From positions 1 to 45,747 of the forward strand of contig JABDLO010000038.1 in the NCBI GenBank assembly GCA_013002995.1: a DNA stretch of 45,747 nt. The letters are read 5' to 3'. The DNA is from Saprospiraceae bacterium. GTDB lineage: Bacteria > Bacteroidota > Bacteroidia > Chitinophagales > Saprospiraceae. The stretch's first letter is position 1. Every line of letters begins with the position of its first letter. Below the pieces are notes generated by a model. The model was given only the letters and a program-made list of their open reading frames with translations. It was not told the origin of the DNA and did no database searches. Both the position numbers and the translations under genes were made by a program. Positions 7,396 to 15,301 of this stretch are shown here, in pieces.

Positions 7396-8793
7396 CTACC
7401 TGGCGACAATCCAATCAAGAATGGTCTTCATGGCTTCTTCATTGAATGTTTCATTTAATTTCTTGTACTCAGAAGGAGCTCCTGTTATGGCTGTCTGAAA
7501 CAAGTGGTTTAATCCTTCTAGTGCCACCAACTCAAAATCTTCATTTCCTGAAGCTTGAAGACCTAGTTCAATCGCTCTTAGATTCTCATTATAAGGCACT
7601 TGCAAGTCGAGCGTACCGTTGAGAGCCAGCAAAGGCTTTGTAACTTTAGATAAGTATTCATAGGGCACAAAATTAATGAAGTGCCTGAACCAGGGCGATA
7701 CCAGGGTAGCTGCTTGTTGACGAGCAAAAACGATAGAATCCCCTATGGCATTTCTTGCCGATTGCGGGTAATAATTCAATCCATTAATGAATACCTTTTG
7801 TAATTCTGAATACAAGGTCGAATCTGGTATTTCCGGATTTTCCATCATAAAAGTATACGCATCCCTCATCATCAAATCATTGGCCTCAATGATGGTATCT
7901 TCTACACCAGTTGCTTTAGATATTAAGCTGGATTGGCTGAGTAATAACTGTCCCGTAGAAGTACCAGGTGCACCCAAAAGCACTAAAAAGTCAACCTGAT
8001 CGGCCAACATCGGAGCAACCATTCCCCCTTCACTATGCCCAATAAGACCAATCTTACTGCTTCCTATATCTGCCCTTGCTTTAACAAAATCAATGACTGC
8101 TTCAGTATCCCTAGCAAAATCATCAATAGTAGCGGCACCGTAATTACCCGATGAGCCTGCCACTCCTCTATCATCATACCGCAATACTGCGATTCCATTC
8201 CTTGTAAGGTAATCGGATAACACTAAAAATGGACGGTGATTGATCGTCGTTATTTCTTCATTCCTATCCTGAGGTCCCGAACCTGTGATCAGTATGACAG
8301 TGTGTTTTACATCAGCTGTATAAGGCATGGTTAAGGTGCCGGCCAGAGCCACAGAATCTTTATAATTAGGAATAAGAACTTCTTCTGCATAGTACGGAAA
8401 TTCTCTTGGATCCTGAATTCTTAGTTCGTCAACAGGAGCCTGAATTTCAGTATCACTTAAATCAAGTGGAAATGAAAAGCCATTCTGGGTAAACGTTCCT
8501 GTTATTCTATTTCCTGCAGCAGAGACATCCCCGGCATAATCCATTCTCAATTGATTAGAACGTATAAATATTGAATCACCGGTATAAATCGTAGTATCCG
8601 TAGCTATTCCCCTGGCTCCCTGATCAGGACTATCCATTGTAGTCACATATTGATCTCCTTCTCCTCCTACATTAAATACAATTCTTAGCTTGGTACCCTG
8701 TATATCTAGTGTTCCATACCATGACTTTTTAATATCCTGCCCATACGAGAGCGTACAGATTGCCAAGAAGGCAAGTAAAAACCAATTTCTCAT
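7396..8793 (-). CDS. Exported alpha/beta hydrolase (S9-like serine hydrolase)
   Basis: This 465-residue secreted enzyme has a signal peptide (MRNWFLLAFLAICTLSYGQ). Residues about 21-120 form a beta-rich N-terminal domain typical of Bacteroidota alpha/beta hydrolases. The catalytic domain has the oxyanion loop ITGSGPQDRNE (169-179), YDDRGVAGSSG (206-215), the nucleophile S254 in GHSEGG, the acid in LNGTLDLQVP and the base in GLNHLFQ. This matches bacterial prolyl-oligopeptidase-like esterases and acyl hydrolases. The substrate is unknown and could be an ester or a peptide. The ATG is confirmed by the signal peptide and an upstream -7 box. Monocistronic. Confidence 0.88.
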   Translation of the reverse strand: MRNWFLLAFLAICTLSYGQDIKKSWYGTLDIQGTKLRIVFNVGGEGDQYVTTMDSPDQGARGIATDTTIYTGDSIFIRSNQLRMDYAGDVSAAGNRITGTFTQNGFSFPLDLSDTEIQAPVDELRIQDPREFPYYAEEVLIPNYKDSVALAGTLTMPYTADVKHTVILITGSGPQDRNEEITTINHRPFLVLSDYLTRNGIAVLRYDDRGVAGSSGNYGAATIDDFARDTEAVIDFVKARADIGSSKIGLIGHSEGGMVAPMLADQVDFLVLLGAPGTSTGQLLLSQSSLISKATGVEDTIIEANDLMMRDAYTFMMENPEIPDSTLYSELQKVFINGLNYYPQSARNAIGDSIVFARQQAATLVSPWFRHFINFVPYEYLSKVTKPLLALNGTLDLQVPYNENLRAIELGLQASGNEDFELVALEGLNHLFQTAITGAPSEYKKLNETFNEEAMKTILDWIVAR

Positions 8794-8814
8794 ACTAAAT
8801 CATTTAAACGGCTG

Positions 8815-8822
8815 CAAAAATA
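8815..8822 (-). promoter_or_regulatory. Putative -7 box (TATTTTTG) of the alpha/beta hydrolase
   Basis: The minus-strand TATTTTTG followed by GC lies about 22 bases before the ATG at 8793. A TTG occurs 16 bases further upstream, slightly short of the usual spacing. Confidence 0.4.
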
Positions 8823-9006
8823 AGCATTCCAGCCAGATCAACATATCTTCATATACTACCGTTCCTGGGCGTGTCTTAATAATATCTTAATCCGGCCCCC
8901 GTTTTATCATTTTTACCAATATTTTAAATCAAAATATCATCTCTGCAATGAGAGATCTTAAGTAGTAAACATCGGTCAAGTTATATTAGGCAGGTACTAC
9001 TGTATA

Positions 9007-10437
9007 CTACATCTTCCTCACCCATATATTCCTGTAACTCACCTCATTAGAATGATCCTGCAACTTAAGGGGAGCATCTCCATGAACCATGTTTTTGGGT
9101 AGACCGATGTACTCGGTAGTTCCTTTGATCTCTCTATTGTTATGAATGACGACTCCATTGTGAATCACTGTAATACGAGCAGATTCATCCTTCCCTCCCA
9201 GATCATTAAACCGTGGAGCATGATAAATGATATCATAGACCTGCCACTCTCCTGGAGCTTTGGATGCATTAACATCGGGAATGTGCTGCTTGTAAATTGA
9301 ACCCGCTTGTCCATTGGGATATGTAGAATTATTGTAGGAATCCAACACCTGAACCTCATACCTGGATTGCAGGAATATGCCACTATTTCCTTTACCCTGG
9401 CCACTCTTACCTTTCTCCTGAGGGATTTTCCATTCAATATGCAATTGACAATCTCCTAATTTCTCTTGAGTTCTGATATCTCCTGTACCAGGTTTTACGG
9501 TCAGGGCCTCTCCATCCCATTTCCATTTAAGATCTGAACCATCCATGTGCTCCCATCCTTTGGGGCCATCTTCACCTATTAGTATGATTGCATCAGAAGG
9601 AGCTTTAAACCTTCCGGCAAATGAAACTTTCTCGGGTTTTGGATCCCACTGTTCCGTTACTTCTGGCTTGGAAAAGGTGGATCTTGGTTCAAAATTGACT
9701 TTAACAAATTCTTTAGTGGGGTCAGATGTTTCCAATGGAATCTTTATTTCTGCTGTCCAGTCATCTTTCATTCGATAATCTGCACCTTCAATTGATTTTA
9801 TCTTTCCTGGAACTGTAAGGTGAACTTTCATAGTTGGTTCCATTGAAGGAGCAAAAGGATTTCCGCCCATATCCCCCATACCATCCTCTTCAGTTTCATC
9901 TTTTAAGGTGGTTTTATAGACCAAATAACCTTTCTCTAAATCTAATTGATTTATAAAAATGGCATCAAAAATTTCATCCCCTTCTTCCATTCCACCCAAC
10001 ATCCCTGAAGATCCTTCAACCTGATTATCAGCGACCAGTTGACCGAATTCCTGTTGCATCTTCAAATCATCGAAACTGGCTCTTAAGGACATCTTAAATA
10101 TTTCAGTAGCTTGATCGACCTGCATTCTCAATTTAAACTGCTCATCCAGCTTTTTAACCAGATTATCATTAGGGTCCAGACCATCCTCCAATTCAGAAAT
10201 ACCCATGATCGTATCTATAGCCGATCCACTTTTTAATAATTCTGTAAAAGCATCTTCTTCCCCGGTAGTGTCTGGAGCCATCTCCATAGCCATCATCATC
10301 AATGGCATCATTGATGACAAGTCGAAGTCACCTTCATACTGAATGGCTCCTTCTTGATCTACTTCAACCTTCATCGACATATCGAAGCAGGAGGTTAATA
10401 ATAAAACGGTAAGAATAAAAAATGTAAAAACTCGCAT
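9007..10437 (-). CDS. Lipoprotein with C-terminal DUF1080 (3-keto-disaccharide hydrolase) domain
   Basis: The start is taken at the ATG at 10437, which begins a lipoprotein signal (MRVFTFFILTVLLLTSCFD); an upstream in-frame ATG at 10464 would bury it. The mature protein has two parts. Residues about 20-260 are acidic and beta/alpha mixed (KVEVDQEGAIQYEGDFDLSS, then Met-rich helices) and match nothing I recognise firmly. From about residue 265 to the end it is a DUF1080/PF06439 jelly-roll: GWEHMDGSDLKWKWDGEALT, CQLHIEWKIP, GNSGIFLQSRYEVQVLDSY, a GSIYKQHIPDVNASKAPGEW segment, then VIHNN and the final IWVRKM strand. DUF1080 proteins act on 3-keto glycosides or bind sugars at the cell surface. 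The two-part architecture is unusual. Confidence 0.85.
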   Translation of the reverse strand: MRVFTFFILTVLLLTSCFDMSMKVEVDQEGAIQYEGDFDLSSMMPLMMMAMEMAPDTTGEEDAFTELLKSGSAIDTIMGISELEDGLDPNDNLVKKLDEQFKLRMQVDQATEIFKMSLRASFDDLKMQQEFGQLVADNQVEGSSGMLGGMEEGDEIFDAIFINQLDLEKGYLVYKTTLKDETEEDGMGDMGGNPFAPSMEPTMKVHLTVPGKIKSIEGADYRMKDDWTAEIKIPLETSDPTKEFVKVNFEPRSTFSKPEVTEQWDPKPEKVSFAGRFKAPSDAIILIGEDGPKGWEHMDGSDLKWKWDGEALTVKPGTGDIRTQEKLGDCQLHIEWKIPQEKGKSGQGKGNSGIFLQSRYEVQVLDSYNNSTYPNGQAGSIYKQHIPDVNASKAPGEWQVYDIIYHAPRFNDLGGKDESARITVIHNGVVIHNNREIKGTTEYIGLPKNMVHGDAPLKLQDHSNEVSYRNIWVRKM

Positions 10438-10503
10438 AGCTGGATGATATTGATTTCCAGCCAATTTACTGAAAAGCCTTAATTCATAAAAATCATCATA
10501 AGT

Positions 10504-10881
10504 TTATGCCCTCGGAGTCATCGGTGTACAGAAAAATTGTTCTCTTACAATTTTCCCTTCCTTCACTTCATAAAGACTAATTTCATTCAATGATGTCCTG
10601 CCTATCCCTTTAAAGGTGACTTCAGTCCTGGAATTAATCGCAAAAAAGTTATCACTTACAATCGGACCACTGGTATAACTTTCATGAACTTCTTCTACCA
10701 TTCCTGCCTATTGATCACCTTTCTTCTTGATGGCTTCAAGACCCTGGACAGGAGGCCATGGTGCTCCATCAGGTTCTATACTTTTGCAATCCTCGTCATA
10801 CAATGTATCCTGAGCTTCCTGCCATCTGCCGGCTCGGCATAAATCAACCTATTTGTCAGCTACTTCTTGTGTTGTCAGCAT
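10504..10881 (-). pseudogene. SnoaL-like (NTF2-fold) protein, inactivated by two in-frame TAG codons
   Basis: One continuous minus-strand frame from the ATG at 10879-10881 to the stop at 10504 would encode about 125 residues of a SnoaL-like/NTF2-fold protein. It reads LTTQEVADK, stop, VDLCRAGRWQEAQDTLYDED, then SIEPDGAPWPPVQGLEAIKKKGDQ, stop, AGMVEEVHESYTSGPIVSDN, then TFKGIGR...EISLYEVKEGKIVREQFF. The TAG codons lie at 10849-10851 and 10708-10710. No frameshift is needed, and both fit single-base changes (TTG to TAG and TGG to TAG) at positions where relatives have leucine and tryptophan. Only the last 65 codons stay open after the second stop. These proteins are small ketosteroid-isomerase-like folds of mostly unknown substrate. 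Confidence 0.82.
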
Positions 10882-10993
10882 GTTCTATTTTAATTGAATA
10901 AATAATGAGATACAAAATAAACGCTCCCATATTCTTTTAAAGGGACACCCAGGACAATTAATGTGGATTTACCTCAGCGACTAATTTAAATAT

Positions 10994-11458
10994 TTACAAC
11001 AACGGGAATGAAGTAGTATGCTTCACTTCTGTTAATACAAATGAACTCTGGATCTGACTCACATTGGGCAAAGTAGCCAATTTGCCTGTAGCGAAATCAT
11101 TGTAAGATGCCAAATCTTTAACAATAACTTTTAAGATAAAGTCAAATACGCCCCCTGTAAGATAACATTCCACAACCTCTGGTATTTCCAATATCTTTTC
11201 ATTGAACTCTGCTATGAAATCAGCTTTCTGCACATCCAATGTTACAGCACAAAAAACTATGATATATGGTGATATTTTAGCCTTATCCACAAGTGCTACA
11301 TACTGAGAAATAATTCCCTCTCTCTCAAGCCTTTTTATTCTTTCATAAATAGGTGTCTTTGTTATATGAAGTTGTTCTGCCAGCTCCTTAACATTCATCT
11401 TTGCATCTTCTTGTAACAACTCAATGATCTGGCGGTCTGTCTCGTCAATAAATAACAT
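10994..11458 (-). CDS. Lrp/AsnC family transcription regulator
   Basis: This 154-residue regulator of the Lrp/AsnC family has the usual length. Residues about 4-65 are the winged HTH (DETDRQIIELLQEDAKMNVK, then LHITKTPIYERIKRLEREGI). Residues about 68-150 are the RAM ligand-binding/oligomerisation domain (IIVFCAVTLDVQKADFIAEF, EIPEVVECYLTGGVFDFIL). Such proteins sense amino acids and form octamers on DNA. It is divergent from the PLP-dependent sulfur amino acid enzyme, with 150 bases shared upstream. The natural inference is that it regulates that gene and itself in response to methionine or a related amino acid. Confidence 0.95.
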   Translation of the reverse strand: MLFIDETDRQIIELLQEDAKMNVKELAEQLHITKTPIYERIKRLEREGIISQYVALVDKAKISPYIIVFCAVTLDVQKADFIAEFNEKILEIPEVVECYLTGGVFDFILKVIVKDLASYNDFATGKLATLPNVSQIQSSFVLTEVKHTTSFPLL

Positions 11459-11608
11459 AGGAATATTTCCTTTTTAGTATTTCAAGATATTATGTAAAAA
11501 TGATTATTTCCTTCTAATTCTACAATAATAGGAATATTTACTTATCAATACCTACCTATGGATTAATATTTTCTATGATCGTATCTTTGTACAGTAAATA
11601 ACCTAACC
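11459..11608. promoter_or_regulatory. Divergent control region between lrp-like gene and PLP enzyme
   Basis: A near-palindrome, AGGAATATTTCCT (11459-11471), touches the start of the lrp-like gene, and a related AGGAATATTTAC occurs at 11530-11541. The spacing suits cooperative Lrp-family binding, but operator function is inferred. On the plus strand TATCTTTG at 11582-11589 is a perfect -7 box 19 bases before the PLP-enzyme ATG. Confidence 0.45.
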
Positions 11609-12895
11609 ATGAAAAAGAAATTCAGACCCGAATCGTTGATGATGTCTTACGGATATCGGCCAGAATGGTCAGAAGGTGCCATTAAGTGCCCCATATTTGC
11701 TACTTCTACCTTTGTGTTTAACTCAGCAGAAGAAGGTAAAGCTTTCTTCGAAGTAGCATATGGAAAGAGAGATAAAGAGCCTAATGAGAAGATAGGATTG
11801 ATATATTCCAGAATCAATAACCCAGACCTTGAAATCCTGGAAAACAGATTGTGCCTATGGGATAGGGCTGAAGAGGCGGCAGTCTTTGAAAGTGGTATGT
11901 CGGCCATTACTACAGTGATGCTGGAATATCTGAAACCCGGAGATCTCATATTATACAGTATGCCTATATATGGAGGTACAGATCATTTCATTTCGCACTT
12001 CTTGCCTTCTATGGGAGTGAATGTATTAGGATTTGGACCTGATGAGTCTAAAGAAGATATCATATTCAAGATTAAAGATACCGGTCATTCAGATCGTCTT
12101 AAATTAATCTTCCTTGAGACCCCTGCCAATCCTACCAATGATCTCATCGATATAGAAATGTGCAGTGAGATTGCTTCTTTCTTCTCCTCTGATGATAATA
12201 AGGTAGTCACAGCTGTTGATAATACTTACATGGGTCCATTATGGCAACACCCCCTGGAGCATGGTGCTGATATCGTCATCTACTCAGCAACTAAATATAT
12301 CGGAGGCCACAGCGATGTCATAGCTGGAGCAGTGCTCGGGTCAGAAGAGATTATCAAAAGGATAAAGACTTTAAGAACATTTCTTGGAAACATGGCAGGA
12401 CCATGGACCGGATGGTTACTATTGAGAAGTCTTGAGACTCTAAAAGTCAGAATGGACAAACAGACCAGCAACGCTCAGAAAGTGGCAGGTTTCCTTGATG
12501 GTCATCCTCTAGTCAAAAGCGTACATTATCTCGGATTGCTGAATGAAGGATCCAGATATTATAAGATTTATAAAAAACAATGTAGTGCTCCAGGTGCCAT
12601 GGTATCATTTGAAATCAAAGGCGGCGAAAAAGAAGCATTTACATTCTTAAATAACCTTCCATTATTTAAACTAGCGGTGAGCCTGGGAAGTACTGAAAGT
12701 CTTGCTCAACATCCTAAGACTATGACCCACGCAGGATTGGAAGAAGAGCATCAGCTGGAAATAGGAATTACAGATTCTCTTGTAAGACTATCTATTGGTG
12801 TAGAACATCCTGATGATATCATCAGTGCATTGGATCAGGCATTGAAAGCAGTTGAAAAAGATAAAAAAGCTGAGGAAGAATTAATGGCATTGTAA
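11609..12895 (+). CDS. Cys/Met metabolism PLP-dependent enzyme (methionine gamma-lyase / cystathionine gamma-synthase type)
   Basis: This 428-residue fold-type I PLP enzyme of the trans-sulfuration family is cytoplasmic. Visible features are YSRINNPDLEILE at about 66-78 (phosphate-binding Tyr and Arg), ESGMSAI at 94-100, D204 in AVDNTYM that contacts the pyridine nitrogen, K229 in YSATKYIGGHSDV that forms the Schiff base, and SLGSTESLAQHP near the C terminus. Homologues are called methionine gamma-lyase, cystathionine gamma-synthase or O-acetylhomoserine sulfhydrylase, and sequence alone does not separate these here. Divergence from an Lrp-type regulator favours a degradative gamma-lyase role, as in other bacteria with that pairing. 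Transcribed alone. Confidence 0.92.
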   Translation: MKKKFRPESLMMSYGYRPEWSEGAIKCPIFATSTFVFNSAEEGKAFFEVAYGKRDKEPNEKIGLIYSRINNPDLEILENRLCLWDRAEEAAVFESGMSAITTVMLEYLKPGDLILYSMPIYGGTDHFISHFLPSMGVNVLGFGPDESKEDIIFKIKDTGHSDRLKLIFLETPANPTNDLIDIEMCSEIASFFSSDDNKVVTAVDNTYMGPLWQHPLEHGADIVIYSATKYIGGHSDVIAGAVLGSEEIIKRIKTLRTFLGNMAGPWTGWLLLRSLETLKVRMDKQTSNAQKVAGFLDGHPLVKSVHYLGLLNEGSRYYKIYKKQCSAPGAMVSFEIKGGEKEAFTFLNNLPLFKLAVSLGSTESLAQHPKTMTHAGLEEEHQLEIGITDSLVRLSIGVEHPDDIISALDQALKAVEKDKKAEEELMAL

Positions 12896-13039
12896 TAATT
12901 CAGCACAACTTTCTGACAAGTATGATTATTACTTATTAAAACCATAAAAAGTATTAATAGGAAAATATGGGTTATCATATACTAAGAACAAACTTAACAT
13001 GTACTGGAGTTGTTATATATTTATCAAAATCAGTTCATT

Positions 13040-13513
13040 GTGAAGCATTTATACCTATTCTGTTTTTTACTTTCTACATGGTCCATTTCTGCTAATGACA
13101 TTAAAATTGGCACTGGGTTTATCATCCATAATGATCAAAGAGCACAGACCATTGATGTGCAATTTACTCATCCTGACCTTGGCATTCAGCAGGCTTTTAC
13201 TCTGTGGATGGCTGCCACTTATGATTATCGCTTAGATGGAGGTAAGATCATTGAGTTCAACAGGAACACCTATTCAGCAATAGGATGTGTTGTACCTCAG
13301 ATCAGTGATCAACTATTAGACCTGCATTTGCTAGTAGAGAAAAACGGTGATCGATACCATCTTAGGTTTTATGCATCATATGGATTCGATTCATTTATCA
13401 CAAGAGAAAGAAATCCATTGGCCTTCAGGCATCTTTATGCTAAGTTCAGGAATTTTGTGAATGAGTACATCAATTATTACCCTCAAGACATCTCGGACTC
13501 AGGGGTATTTTGA
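13040..13513 (+). CDS. Hypothetical exported protein
   Basis: I do not recognise this gene. The frame opens at a TTG at 13010, but the GTG at 13040 gives a clean export signal (VKHLYLFCFLLSTWSISAN) and a 157-residue product. The mature part is rich in aromatic and beta-strand patterns (IKIGTGFIIHNDQRAQTIDV, then GIQQAFTLWMAATYDYR, LHLLVEKNGDRYHLRFYASYG) and ends with a helical FRNFVNEYINYYP. One cysteine is present. Codon use looks like its neighbours. It lies alone, about 145 bases after the PLP-enzyme gene and 170 bases before an SRPBCC gene, and nothing in context suggests a partner. Confidence 0.6.
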   Translation: MKHLYLFCFLLSTWSISANDIKIGTGFIIHNDQRAQTIDVQFTHPDLGIQQAFTLWMAATYDYRLDGGKIIEFNRNTYSAIGCVVPQISDQLLDLHLLVEKNGDRYHLRFYASYGFDSFITRERNPLAFRHLYAKFRNFVNEYINYYPQDISDSGVF

Positions 13514-13683
13514 TGCTGGTAAAAAGCTACTTTCATAATCCAATATTTAAATCAATGAACTTTTCTTCAGATCAAGTATGCCCAATATCAATCCATTGTT
13601 GTGAAATTTTCTAAATTAGATACCAATAAACTATAGTTGAAATCAAATTTACTGATATCCGATTAGATTGAATAACTTAAGAA

Positions 13684-14169
13684 ATGGACTGGTCACAATT
13701 CAACAGAAAAATAAGAATAAAGGCTCCTATGGATCAAGTCTATAAAGCATGGGCTGATCTGGATAAAATATCAACGTGGTTCCTTAAATCAGCTGTTTTA
13801 GTTGATTCTGAAACTGTTCGCTCTTCTGTCCAAAAGGGAGATAAAGTTGAATGGAGGTGGTACAATTATGAAAATCCATCTATTGTTGAAATTAAGCAAT
13901 CCAATGGATCTGATCAAATGGTCTTCACATTTGGTTATGGAATGGAAGTAAGAATTGAGTTATCTCGAGAGGATGAGTATACTTTACTCAGCCTCACACA
14001 ATACAACATTCCTACAGGCGAGGAATCAAGGATGAACTTTCATGTTGGATGCCGACAAGCGTGGTCTACATGGATGTTGAATCTCAAGTCATGGTTAGAG
14101 CATGACATCCTCCTTCACGATAAAGATTTGGGTGAAAGAAAAGACCTCTTCGACTTTGTCAATACATAA
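13684..14169 (+). CDS. SRPBCC / AHSA1-like domain protein
   Basis: This 161-residue cytoplasmic protein has the START-like helix-grip fold. The N-terminal strand and helix read FNRKIRIKAPMDQVYKAWAD, then ISTWF, as in the AHSA1/YndB group. A middle GDKVEWRWYNYENPSIVEI strand follows, and the long C-terminal helix is CRQAWSTWMLNLKSWLEHDI. Members bind hydrophobic ligands or assist chaperones, but this subgroup has no defined ligand. It appears to be monocistronic. A pair of mutually exclusive hairpins follows directly (14173-14222). Confidence 0.85.
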   Translation: MDWSQFNRKIRIKAPMDQVYKAWADLDKISTWFLKSAVLVDSETVRSSVQKGDKVEWRWYNYENPSIVEIKQSNGSDQMVFTFGYGMEVRIELSREDEYTLLSLTQYNIPTGEESRMNFHVGCRQAWSTWMLNLKSWLEHDILLHDKDLGERKDLFDFVNT

Positions 14170-14172
14170 AAA

Positions 14173-14222
14173 CCTCTTTTTCCATACCGTAAAATAAAGA
14201 GGGGCTCCCTGTAGGAAGCCCC
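14173..14222. other. Two alternative hairpins after the SRPBCC gene
   Basis: CCTCTTT (14173-14179) can pair with AAAGAGG (14196-14202). GGGGCT (14201-14206) can instead pair with AGCCCC across a CCCTGTAGGA loop, ending at 14222. The two stems share bases 14201-14202. Read on the minus strand, the second stem is followed by TCTTTATTTT and looks like a terminator. On the plus strand it lacks a T-run. The role is uncertain. Confidence 0.35.
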
Positions 14223-14463
14223 TTGCAATCGAGATAGGTTCATGGGATTGAACATTGCATCTTAATCAGTTATACATACAATTTTATAAATATTTAAACA
14301 AAATAAGCTGATAATTTGGAATTATTTATCCACAATGTTGTCCTTTCTACATTTAAAACAACTTGCACAATTGGAACTATTAGAGTATATTGTGAAGGAA
14401 TGTTGTATAGTCTTTCCGGTCAATAGACCAATCCTCCAATTAGTGAATAAAAATTAGTTAAAG
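14223..14463. other. Intergenic stretch without recognised content
   Basis: The AT-rich spacer between the hairpins and the lipoprotein gene holds no open frame of note, no tRNA-like cloverleaf and no perfect TAnnTTTG element. Presumably the promoter of the small exported-protein pair lies here, but I could not place it. Confidence 0.4.
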
Positions 14464-14943
14464 ATGAATAAGTACATGATCATGTGCTTCTTGCCACTTG
14501 TATTGTCATTTCTTGCGTGTAATCAAGTAGCAGAAAGCAACTACCAGGAAACCATTGAATACCATTTGTATATGAACTATTTAGATCAGGTTGCAAAAGA
14601 AGATCTGAAGTTCTACATCATTGACGAAACACTTTCAAAGTCTGAAAATGAAGCTTTGAAACAACAAAAACGAATGTTAGAGTCAAAAATCGATGAATAC
14701 ATAAAGGAAAACAACCTCTACTTTAGTTCAGAACCCACAGAAATGGAAAGATTGGAGTTTCTGAATCTTATCAATGATTTCATTGACTCTCAGACGATTG
14801 ATGAGGAAATAAGAAAAAATGTGAAGAAAATGTGGTCATTGAATTTCAACCCTTTGCGTGATGAATTGAGAAAAAACTTCCTCAAAGCATCAGGATTGAA
14901 AAAAGAAGATTTGTTAACGGTTTACCAAAATCGAATCAAATGA
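14464..14943 (+). CDS. Hypothetical lipoprotein, first gene of a coupled pair
   Basis: This 159-residue protein has a lipoprotein signal (MNKYMIMCFLPLVLSFLAC, cysteine at residue 19). I recognise no family. The mature part is almost entirely helical and highly charged: KQQKRMLESKIDEYIKENN, then EMERLEFLNLINDFIDSQTI, EEIRKNVKKMWSLNF and LRDELRKNFLKASGLKKEDL. It therefore probably forms a helical bundle or short coiled coil on the periplasmic face of a membrane. Its stop overlaps the start of the next gene (ATGA, 14940-14943), so the two are translationally coupled and likely act together. Confidence 0.68.
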   Translation: MNKYMIMCFLPLVLSFLACNQVAESNYQETIEYHLYMNYLDQVAKEDLKFYIIDETLSKSENEALKQQKRMLESKIDEYIKENNLYFSSEPTEMERLEFLNLINDFIDSQTIDEEIRKNVKKMWSLNFNPLRDELRKNFLKASGLKKEDLLTVYQNRIK

Positions 14944-15179
14944 AAAAACTAATAGTCATCCCTATATTATTAGCCTCTCATATTCTACTTTACAGCAGCA
15001 ACTGTATGACTAATTATCAGTGGTGTATGTCGTGGGCGCAAGCTTATTATGAATACGATTTAGATCAATGTAACTGGTGGAACTACAATAGCTGTAGAAA
15101 TCAAGCCTGGTCTTCACTTCAAGATTCTATGGGTGATTGTGAAGATGGGTATTGGACATGCAGCATCAACGAGGAGTAA
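14940..15179 (+). CDS. Small exported Cys/Trp/Tyr-rich protein
   Basis: This 79-residue product begins with a signal peptide (MKKLIVIPILLASHILLYSS). The mature part of roughly 60 residues contains six cysteines (NC, QWC, DQC, NSC, GDC, WTC), six tryptophans and many tyrosines, and is acidic overall. Six evenly spread cysteines in an exported protein suggest three disulfides. I know no family with this pattern. It overlaps the upstream lipoprotein gene by four bases, so both come from one mRNA. It could be a secreted peptide, a toxin-like or adhesive factor, or a structural protein; nothing in the sequence decides. An artefactual frame is unlikely given the signal peptide and the coupling. Confidence 0.68.
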   Translation: MKKLIVIPILLASHILLYSSNCMTNYQWCMSWAQAYYEYDLDQCNWWNYNSCRNQAWSSLQDSMGDCEDGYWTCSINEE

Positions 15180-15301
15180 TTAAAAAAGAAGAATCCTGGG
15201 ATTGAGAGGTGTACCCCTGGCCTAACAATTTTAAAATGTAAAGTTTAATTTTTATGCCATCCAGCATTTCAAGTAATTCGCCGGCATATTTAACGCTGTA
15301 A

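Noticed and set aside
10504-10881. Recoded TAG (pyrrolysine or amber suppression) in the SnoaL-like gene
   Set aside because: Many genes in the window end with TAG (M20, kinase and amidohydrolase stops), so general TAG reassignment does not fit. A pseudogene is simpler.
14201-14222. Plus-strand rho-independent terminator of the SRPBCC gene
   Set aside because: The hairpin is not followed by a T-run on the plus strand (CTTGCAATC); it was kept only as an uncertain structure.
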